A DNA stretch of 64,000 bases, taken from assembly GCF_001618425.1 (NCBI RefSeq), contig NZ_BDCU01000060.1, forward strand, positions 1-64,000, in the 5' to 3' direction. Below the pieces are notes generated by a model. It saw nothing but the letters and a program-made list of their open reading frames with translations, ran no database searches and was not told where the DNA came from. Of this stretch, positions 58,180 to 64,000 are shown in pieces. Every line of letters begins with the position of its first letter. Positions within the stretch are counted from its first letter, which is position 1. Made by a program: the position numbers and the translations under genes. The DNA comes from Nocardia fusca NBRC 14340. Its GTDB lineage: Bacteria; Actinomycetota; Actinomycetes; Mycobacteriales; Mycobacteriaceae.

Positions 58180-58219
58180 GCGGGCCGCCCGCCGGCGATC
58201 TCGCCGGTGGGCGGCCCGC
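58180..58219 (+). terminator. 19-bp hairpin after the microprotein gene
   Basis: Arms 58180-58198 and 58201-58219 pair over 19 positions with a single G-U, around a 2-nt spacer that opens into a small loop. It follows the microprotein stop by 14 bases. Confidence 0.8.
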
Positions 58220-58374
58220 ACCGTATCCCGCCACACAGCGGTGTGGCAGGAGTAGATCGGCGCCACCGCCCGGGTCCGCACGCGTAGGTGGAACGGTGCG
58301 CCGAGAGGCAGCGAAGACTTCGGGCGAAGCCGTGCCGACGCGTGACATTCGGGCGTTCGTGGCCGAGAACGAGA

Positions 58375-58411
58375 AAGGCCCCCGACCAGAACCCAGCTGG
58401 TCGGGGGCCTT
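58375..58411 (-). terminator. Terminator of tRNA-Arg
   Basis: AAGGCCCCCGACCAG (58375-58389) and its exact complement at 58397-58411 form a 15-bp stem with a 7-nt loop. On the minus strand it comes ten bases after the tRNA 3' end and runs into TTTCTC, a weak U-tract. Confidence 0.85.
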
Positions 58412-58420
58412 CCTCGTGCG

Positions 58421-58493
58421 TGCCCTCGGCAGGAATCGAACCTGCGGCCTTCTGCTCCGGAGGCAGACGCTCTATCCCCTGAGCTACGAGGGC
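58421..58493 (-). tRNA. tRNA-Arg (anticodon CCG)
   Basis: A 73-nt cloverleaf on the minus strand: acceptor GCCCTCG (from 58493) pairs with CGAGGGC; D-arm contains GCTCAGGGGATAGAGC; anticodon stem TCTGC/GCAGA with loop CTCCGGA, anticodon CCG (plus-strand 58458-58460); T-arm has GGTTCGAATCC. CCA is not encoded. Confidence 0.96.
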
Positions 58494-58586
58494 GGGGATC
58501 CACCCGGTGCGACCGGGAGCCGGTCGATCGGGCGGACCACAGCGTATCGCATCATCGCCGATGCGGCCAAAACGCGAGGTGGCGGT

Positions 58587-59303
58587 TCAGTTCAGGGGCA
58601 GTGGCCGGCTGCCGCGAGCGGCGAGCATATCGGTGATGAGCTGGGCCTCACCCTGCTGCGCGGCGAGCATCTGCCCGGCCAGGATGCCGATTTCGCCGGT
58701 TGCGGCGTGTTCGGCACCGTACTCGAGCATCGGAACCCCGCCCTGGTGGTGGCGCAGCATGAGTTGCAGGAACAGCACATCCAGATCGGTGCCGCGCGCG
58801 TCGCGCAGCCGCTGGATGTCCCCGGTGCTCGCCATACCCGGCATCGCGGCCAGGGCCCCGGAGCCGTGGTCGTGACCGCCGCTGTGCTGGTCGTCACCGT
58901 GGCCGGTGTCGTGCATCCAGCCCATGTAGCCGTCCGTGCCGCGCGCGGGGGCGCCCCACATCTGCAACCAGCCCTGCATCCGTCCGATCTGGCTCTGCTG
59001 GGTGGTCAGGATGTCGTAGGCGAGGCGCTGCACCGCCGGATCGGCCGAGCCCAGCAGCGCGATCCCCGACATCTCCACCGCCTGGGTGTGGTGGGCCGAC
59101 ATATCCTGCGCGAATCCGATATCGACCGGACCCGGCTCGGGCCCGCCGGACCGGTCCGGCGCGAACAGCACACCCGCGCCGAACCCGATCACGAGCAGCG
59201 CGATCGCGGCGATGATCAGCAGCGGGATGCGCTGGCCGCGTAGCTGCGCGCGCAACCCGGACTCGGGCCGGTGCCCGGTATCGGGAGTTCCCGTTTCCGG
59301 CAT
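58587..59303 (-). CDS. DUF305-domain membrane-anchored protein
   Basis: A 238-residue protein with one N-terminal helix (IPLLIIAAIALLVIGFGAGV) and an outside DUF305 domain. The domain has paired His/Met motifs, DMSAHHTQAVEMS and LRHHQGGVPMLEY, and a His/Met-rich middle (HDTGHGDDQHSGGHDHGSG), which fits copper or other metal binding at the surface. Its ATG 59303 overlaps the TAA of the DUF3105 gene (TAATG), so the two are coupled. DUF305 proteins are often linked to copper handling, but direct proof here is lacking. Confidence 0.88.
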   Translation of the reverse strand: MPETGTPDTGHRPESGLRAQLRGQRIPLLIIAAIALLVIGFGAGVLFAPDRSGGPEPGPVDIGFAQDMSAHHTQAVEMSGIALLGSADPAVQRLAYDILTTQQSQIGRMQGWLQMWGAPARGTDGYMGWMHDTGHGDDQHSGGHDHGSGALAAMPGMASTGDIQRLRDARGTDLDVLFLQLMLRHHQGGVPMLEYGAEHAATGEIGILAGQMLAAQQGEAQLITDMLAARGSRPLPLN

Positions 59304-60241
59304 TACTGTCCGGCCCCGGGCGCCTGCTGTCCGGGCACAGCGCCGGGCGCCTGCTGGTCCGGCAGGGTGCCGGGCATCCCCGGGATCGCGGGGATGCCGC
59401 CGGGCAGCCCGCCCGGCAGACCTCCGCCGGGTACTCCCATACCGCCGAGTTCGCTCTGGTCGGGCTGCAGGCCGGCGCCGTCCATCGGCACGGCGTCGGG
59501 GCCCGGTTCGCTCGGGTCGTAGGGCGGCGGGTTCTGGGTGTCGAAGGCGACCGTCGCACAGTCCGCGCCGACCTCGGGGTAGGCGAAGTTGTTCAGCCGC
59601 AGCGCGGTGATGAACTGCCCGATCCGCTCGTCGTCGGCGCTGTTCACGGTGAGCTGATGTCCCCAGGACTGCAGCGAGACGGGCGCTTCCTGGCCGGGGT
59701 GCGGCGACATGAGCATGTACTGCTCACCCTCGACCTTCTTCTTCAGCGTGTCGATCCCGGCCTGGTCGACCTTGTCCGGGTTGTAGGTGATCCACACCGC
59801 GCCGTGCTCGAGCGAATGCACCGCGTTCTCGTCGCGCAGCGCCTTGTCGTAGACGGTGCCCATGCAGTTGGCCCAGGAGGAGTCGTGCGGGCCGCCGAAC
59901 GGCGGGGTCTGGTCGTAGGCCACCCGCTGGGTCGCGTCGACGTGCAGACCGGCCGGGTACTCCTTCTTCACCACGCCCTCGATCTGGTCGGAGGGATCCT
60001 TTTGCTGCTCGGAGGGGGTGAACTTCTCCAGGGCGGCCTTCTCCTGGTACTTGGGCACCAGGTTCACCGCCAGCGCCGCGACCAGTCCCGCGAGCACCAC
60101 GACCGCGCCGATGGTGAGCCAGGGGATTCGCTGCGTGATCGGCGGTTTGCCCTTGTTCTTGCTGTTGCTCGCGCGCGCACCCGCGACTTTGCCCGCCGCC
60201 TTCACGGCCTTCGCCGATTTGGCGCTCGTCCTGTTCGGCAT
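59303..60241 (-). CDS. DUF3105-domain membrane protein
   Basis: A 312-residue protein starting at ATG 60241. A Lys-rich cytoplasmic tail (SAKSAKAVKAAGKVAG) precedes one membrane helix (WLTIGAVVVLAGLVAALAV). The outside DUF3105 domain has YDQTPPFGGPHDSSWANCMG (split), the conserved HSLEHGAVWITYNPD and MSPHPGQEAPVSLQSWGHQL (split). A Gly/Pro-rich tail with PGGLPGG and repeated QQAPGA units ends it. The HxxEHG motif suggests metal binding. It is coupled to the DUF305 gene and divergent from argS, an arrangement seen in several actinomycetes. Confidence 0.88.
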   Translation of the reverse strand: MPNRTSAKSAKAVKAAGKVAGARASNSKNKGKPPITQRIPWLTIGAVVVLAGLVAALAVNLVPKYQEKAALEKFTPSEQQKDPSDQIEGVVKKEYPAGLHVDATQRVAYDQTPPFGGPHDSSWANCMGTVYDKALRDENAVHSLEHGAVWITYNPDKVDQAGIDTLKKKVEGEQYMLMSPHPGQEAPVSLQSWGHQLTVNSADDERIGQFITALRLNNFAYPEVGADCATVAFDTQNPPPYDPSEPGPDAVPMDGAGLQPDQSELGGMGVPGGGLPGGLPGGIPAIPGMPGTLPDQQAPGAVPGQQAPGAGQ

Positions 60242-60333
60242 ACCGGTCCCAGTTCTTTCCACGTCGATGAACAGTGCCGAGCTGCGGTGCCCACTCGCGG
60301 CGCGCACCCACTCGGACCATAGGATAGAGACTC

Positions 60334-61992
60334 GTGACTCCAGCCGACCTTGCAGATCTCCTTCACGCCACCGCGGCGAAGGTCCTCGCCGAACGTGGAC
60401 TGGATGCCGCGGTGCTGCCCGACACGGTCGATGTGGAGCGTCCCCGGAATCCGGAGCACGGTGACTACAGCACCAATGTAGCGATGAAGGTCGCGAAGAA
60501 GGCCGGGACCAACCCGCGGGATCTGGCCGGCTGGCTCGCCGAGGCGCTGAGCGATACCGAGGCCGTCGCCGCCGCGGAGGTCGCCGGGCCCGGCTTCCTC
60601 AACATCCGGGTCGCCGCGTCCGCGCAGGGTGCGGTGCTCGAGCAGGTGCATGCGGCCGGGGCCGCCTACGGCACCGCCGATACGCTCGCCGGTACCAGGA
60701 TCAATCTGGAATTCGTCTCCGCCAACCCGACCGGCCCGGTGCACCTGGGCGGGACCCGCTGGGCGGCGGTGGGCGACGCGCTGGGCCGGATCCTGGCCGC
60801 GCAGGGTGCCGAGGTCACCCGCGAGTACTACTTCAACGATCACGGCGCCCAGATCACCCGGTTCGCCGAATCGCTGGTCGCCGCCGCCACCGGCGCGCCG
60901 ACCCCGGAGAACGGGTACGCGGGCGCCTATATCGGCGAGATCTCCGACCGGATCGTCACCGCTCATCCCGGCGCGGCCGGACTCGAACCGGAAAAGCGGC
61001 TGGAGTTGTTCCGCGCCGAGGGCGTGGAACTGATGTTCGCGCACATCAAGAAAACGCTGCACGAATTCGGCACGGATTTCGATGTGTATTTCAACGAGAG
61101 TTCGCTGTTCGCCTCGGGCGCGGTCGAACGTGCGGTGGACGCGCTGAAGAATTCCGGTGACCTGTATTCGAAGGACGGCGCCTGGTGGATCGCCAGCTCC
61201 GAATACGGTGACGATCAGGACCGGGTGGTCATCAAGAGCGACGGGAACGCCGCCTATATCGCCGGCGATATCGCCTATCTGCAGGACAAGCGGTCGCGCG
61301 GTTTCGACCTGTGCATCTATATGCTCGGCGCGGACCATCACGGCTATATCGGCCGGTTGAAGGCCGCGGCCGCCGCGTTCGGTGACGACCCCGACAGCGT
61401 CGAGGTGCTCATCGGCCAGATGGTGAACCTGCTGCGCGACGGTGTGGCGGTGCGGATGAGTAAACGCGCGGGCACCGTGGTCACGCTCGATGATCTGGTG
61501 GAGGCCATCGGCGTCGACGCCGCCCGCTACTCGCTGGTGCGCAGCTCGGTGAACTCGAGCATCGATATCGACCTGGACCTGTGGGCCAAACAGGACAGTG
61601 TGAACCCGGTGTACTACGTGCAGTACGCGCACGCCCGTGCCGCGTCCATCGCGCGCAATGCCGCCGAATTCGAATATGACACGGTGACACCGGATTTCGC
61701 CCTGCTGGATTCGGAGTTCGAGGGCGCGCTCATCCGCACCATCGGTGAATTCCCCCGGGTGGTGGCGAGCGCGGCGACCCTGCGGGAACCGCACCGCATC
61801 GCGCGGTACCTGGAGGAACTGGCCGGCGCCTACCACCCGTTCCAGACCAACAAGGCCCTGCGGGTACTGCCGCTGGGCGACGAACCCGTATCGCCGGTCA
61901 ACGCCGCCCGCCTGGTGCTGGTGAACGCCACCCGCCAGGTGCTGGCCAACGGCCTGGCCCTGCTCGGCGTCACCGCCCCGGAGCGGATGTGA
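60334..61992 (+). CDS. argS: Arginyl-tRNA synthetase
   Basis: A 552-residue class Ia synthetase that charges tRNA-Arg. The N-terminal Arg-tRNA domain (RPRNPEHGDYSTNVAM) leads to the HIGH-equivalent HLGG at 137-140 in NPTGPVHLGGTRWAAVG. The KMSKS-equivalent is RMSKRAG, and the DALR anticodon domain ends the protein (YVQYAHARAASIARN). Length is normal. GTG 60334 lacks a Shine-Dalgarno site and TAGGAT lies only about a dozen bases upstream, so the mRNA may be leaderless. lysA and hom follow on the same strand. Confidence 0.96.
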   Translation: MTPADLADLLHATAAKVLAERGLDAAVLPDTVDVERPRNPEHGDYSTNVAMKVAKKAGTNPRDLAGWLAEALSDTEAVAAAEVAGPGFLNIRVAASAQGAVLEQVHAAGAAYGTADTLAGTRINLEFVSANPTGPVHLGGTRWAAVGDALGRILAAQGAEVTREYYFNDHGAQITRFAESLVAAATGAPTPENGYAGAYIGEISDRIVTAHPGAAGLEPEKRLELFRAEGVELMFAHIKKTLHEFGTDFDVYFNESSLFASGAVERAVDALKNSGDLYSKDGAWWIASSEYGDDQDRVVIKSDGNAAYIAGDIAYLQDKRSRGFDLCIYMLGADHHGYIGRLKAAAAAFGDDPDSVEVLIGQMVNLLRDGVAVRMSKRAGTVVTLDDLVEAIGVDAARYSLVRSSVNSSIDIDLDLWAKQDSVNPVYYVQYAHARAASIARNAAEFEYDTVTPDFALLDSEFEGALIRTIGEFPRVVASAATLREPHRIARYLEELAGAYHPFQTNKALRVLPLGDEPVSPVNAARLVLVNATRQVLANGLALLGVTAPERM

Positions 61993-62050
61993 CCGCGCTC
62001 CGCAAACGCATCGACCGACTGTTCCGGCAGTGGACGAGGAAGGAAGACCG

Positions 62051-63466
62051 ATGAGTGTCCATCCCGCCGGGCCCCGGCACGCCGAGATACCGCACGCCCC
62101 GAGCCTGCCGGAACGCCCGGCCGATCCGCGGCAGCTGATCGACCTGCCCGCGCAGGTGTGGCCGCGCAACGCCACCCGCGGCGCCGACGATGTGGTCCGG
62201 CTGGCGGGGGTGCCGGTCACCGAACTCGCCGCGAAGTTCGGGACACCGCTGTTCGTGGTGGACGAGGACGATTTCCGGTCCCGCTGCCGCGATATGGTGC
62301 GCGCGTTCGGGTCCGATTCGCGAGTCCACTACGCGTCCAAGGCTTTTCTGTGTGGCGAGATCGCCCGCTGGATCCGCGACGAAGGGCTTTCGCTGGATGT
62401 GTGCTCCGGAGGTGAGCTCGCCGTCGCGCTGCACGCGGGCTTTCCGGCCGAGCGGATCGCCCTGCACGGCAACAACAAATCGGTGGCCGAACTGGAGGCC
62501 GCGGTGGCGGCCGGAGTCGGCCACGTGGTGGTCGACTCGCTGATCGAGATCGAGCGGCTGGAAGCCGTCGCCGGTGCCGCCGGGGTCGTCCAGGACGTCC
62601 TGGTCCGGGTCACCGTCGGCGTCGAGGCGCACACCCACGAATACATCTCCACCGCGCACGAGGACCAGAAATTCGGTTTCTCCATTTCCGGCGGCGACGC
62701 CATGGAAGCGCTGGCCCGGGTATTCGAGGCCGATAATCTGCGGCTGGTCGGGCTGCACAGCCATATCGGATCGCAGATCTTCGAAATCGACGGTTTCGAA
62801 ATCGCCGCGCATCGGATGCTGGGCCTGCTGCGCGAAGCGGTCGACAAATTCGGTGTCGAGCGCACCGCGCAGATCTCGCTGCTCGATCTGGGCGGCGGTC
62901 TGGGTATTTCCTATCTGCCCTCCGACGATCCGCCGCCGCTGGACCCGTTCGCCGAGAAACTCCGCGCACTGGTCGCCCAGGAGGCCGAACGCGCCGGGCT
63001 GCCCGTTCCGCGTATCGCGGTGGAACCGGGCCGCGCCATCGCCGGCCCCGGCACCGTGACCGTGTACGAAGTGGGCACCGTCAAGGACGTCTCGCTCGAC
63101 GGTGGCCTGCGCCGCCGCTACGTGAGCGTGGACGGCGGGATGAGCGACAATATCCGGCCCGCGCTCTACCAGGCCGACTACCACTGCCAGCTGGTGTCCC
63201 GCGGTTCCGAGGCGCCGCCGGTGGTCGCCCGCGTTGTCGGAAAACACTGCGAGAGCGGCGATATCATCATCCGTGACACCTGGATGCCGGCCGATGCGGG
63301 TCCGGGGGACCTCATCGCGGTCGCCGGCACCGGTGCCTACTGCTATTCCATGTCGAGCCGGTACAACATGCTGACCCGTCCCGCAGTCGTCGCCGTGAGC
63401 GACGGCGCGGCCCGGCTGATCCTGCGCCGGGAAACGGTCGAGGACCTGCTCGGCCTGGAGGTCTGA
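62051..63466 (+). CDS. lysA: Diaminopimelate decarboxylase
   Basis: A 471-residue PLP enzyme that makes L-lysine from meso-diaminopimelate. The PLP lysine is Lys97 in VHYASKAFLC. Other family motifs are LDVCSGGELAVAL, LHGNNKS, GLHSHIGSQIF, LDLGGGLGISY, AVEPGRAI and the substrate-binding KHCESGDIII with the dimer-face Cys. A roughly 45-residue N-terminal extension is typical of actinomycete LysA. ATG 62051 follows GGAAGGAAGA. It is 58 bases after argS, and hom starts right at its stop. Confidence 0.96.
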   Translation: MSVHPAGPRHAEIPHAPSLPERPADPRQLIDLPAQVWPRNATRGADDVVRLAGVPVTELAAKFGTPLFVVDEDDFRSRCRDMVRAFGSDSRVHYASKAFLCGEIARWIRDEGLSLDVCSGGELAVALHAGFPAERIALHGNNKSVAELEAAVAAGVGHVVVDSLIEIERLEAVAGAAGVVQDVLVRVTVGVEAHTHEYISTAHEDQKFGFSISGGDAMEALARVFEADNLRLVGLHSHIGSQIFEIDGFEIAAHRMLGLLREAVDKFGVERTAQISLLDLGGGLGISYLPSDDPPPLDPFAEKLRALVAQEAERAGLPVPRIAVEPGRAIAGPGTVTVYEVGTVKDVSLDGGLRRRYVSVDGGMSDNIRPALYQADYHCQLVSRGSEAPPVVARVVGKHCESGDIIIRDTWMPADAGPGDLIAVAGTGAYCYSMSSRYNMLTRPAVVAVSDGAARLILRRETVEDLLGLEV

Positions 63467-64000
63467 ATGGACGCGACGAAAGGGGCGAGCATGCCAGAGG
63501 GGGCCGAGGTGGTACCTGGTCGATGGGGGCCGGACCGCCCGATCGGCATCGCGGTACTGGGGATGGGCAATGTGGGCCGCGAGGTCGTGCGGATCCTGCG
63601 GGATCACGCCGACGATCTGCAGTCGCGGGTCGGCGCGCCGCTGACCCTGCGCGGAGTCGCGGTGCGCAGCCTCGACCGCGACCGCGGACTACCCGCCGAA
63701 CTGCTGACCACGGATGCCGAGGCCCTGGTGGCCCGGCCCGATGTGGATCTGGTCGTCGAGGTCATCGGCGGTATCGATCCGGCCCGTAAACTCATCCTGG
63801 CCGCGCTCAACGCCGGGAAGTCCGTGGTCACCGCCAACAAGGCGCTGCTGGCCGATTACACCGGTGAACTGGCCGCCGCCGCGGAACGCAGCCGCGCCGA
63901 CCTGTACTTCGAGGCCGCGGTGGCCGGTGCCATCCCGGTGGTGCGGCCGCTCATCCAGTCGCTGTCGGGCGACCGGGTGAACCGGGTGGTCGGCATCGTC
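63467..64000 (+). CDS. hom: Homoserine dehydrogenase, partial (3' end outside window)
   Basis: The first 178 codons of homoserine dehydrogenase, which reduces aspartate semialdehyde to homoserine for threonine and methionine. The NAD(P) motif is IAVLGMGNVGREVVRIL. Later come VVEVIGGIDPARKLILAALN (split), VVTANKALLADY and YFEAAVAGAIPVVRPL, with the Glu and Lys of the catalytic region. ATG 63467 starts at the base after the lysA stop, with GGAGG inside lysA; ATG 63491 is a second choice. The order argS-lysA-hom is typical of Mycobacteriales. Confidence 0.95.
   Translation, partial: MDATKGASMPEGAEVVPGRWGPDRPIGIAVLGMGNVGREVVRILRDHADDLQSRVGAPLTLRGVAVRSLDRDRGLPAELLTTDAEALVARPDVDLVVEVIGGIDPARKLILAALNAGKSVVTANKALLADYTGELAAAAERSRADLYFEAAVAGAIPVVRPLIQSLSGDRVNRVVGIV

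Noticed and set aside
60202..63607. 672- and 545-residue antisense frames over argS and lysA
   Set aside because: Shadows of two unmistakable housekeeping genes.

Overview
The window is 64 kb of very G+C-rich DNA with GTG/TTG starts, ATGA-coupled operons, EspG-type ESX chaperones and an argS-lysA-hom order that is typical of Mycobacteriales. A Nocardia- or Rhodococcus-like actinomycete is the best inference; the species cannot be fixed from the sequence alone.

Layout. 1-2.7 kb: two IPT/TIG-fold genes and a rearranged IS21-type gene in which the DNA-binding start of IstA is joined in frame to the IstB ATPase. 3-9.3 kb: AraC and two TetR regulators, a hotdog thioesterase, a TIM-barrel-like protein of unknown function and an SDR. 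9.3-14.5 kb: an Lrp/AsnC regulator divergent from a branched-chain 2-oxoacid dehydrogenase operon (E1 alpha, E1 beta, E2), then a mercaptopyruvate sulfurtransferase. 14.5-19.5 kb: a secreted HNH nuclease-like lipoprotein, a small unknown gene, and a SNF2 helicase coupled to a SWIM zinc-finger protein. 19.5-21 kb: a decayed SDR fragment and a lower-G+C GT32-type glycosyltransferase, probably acquired. 21-25.3 kb: isochorismatase-like hydrolase with a divergent GlxA-type regulator, an amidohydrolase and a membrane protein. 25.4-30.2 kb: a four-gene valine-degradation operon (mmsA, isobutyryl-CoA dehydrogenase, 3-hydroxyisobutyryl-CoA hydrolase, mmsB) behind a perfect 12-bp palindrome.

31-50.3 kb is the most unusual part: an orphan ESX (type VII) effector locus with no secretion machinery of its own. 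It encodes a giant protein with a WXG100-like export domain and seven tandem papain-fold (Tox-PL, glutamine-deamidase-like) domains. Domains 1, 3 and 5 keep the Cys/His/Asp-x-Gln signature. Domains 2, 4, 6 and 7 have lost it, so intact and dead domains alternate. A likely immunity gene is nested in another frame at the 3' end. A paralogue with the same export domain ends in a hexapeptide beta-helix instead of a toxin. A small WXG100-like protein, a YbaB-like protein, a WKG-motif protein with a 61-residue Gly-Ser run, and two overlapping EspG genes follow. Three transcription units here share a 45-bp upstream element with identical internal spacing. The two large genes each start by ATGA overlap with a 12-13 codon leader peptide that carries the strong ribosome site.

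50.4-64 kb: enoyl-CoA hydratase, a small actin-fold (Hsp70-like) protein, MarR regulator, tRNA-Cys(GCA), Tat-exported metallophosphatase, a membrane-anchored protein, a MetE-like protein, an FAD monooxygenase behind two tandem operators, a 33-residue Met-rich microprotein with its own terminator, tRNA-Arg(CCG) with terminator, a DUF3105-DUF305 pair, argS, lysA and the start of hom. The last three serve arginyl-tRNA charging and the aspartate-family (lysine, threonine, methionine) pathway.
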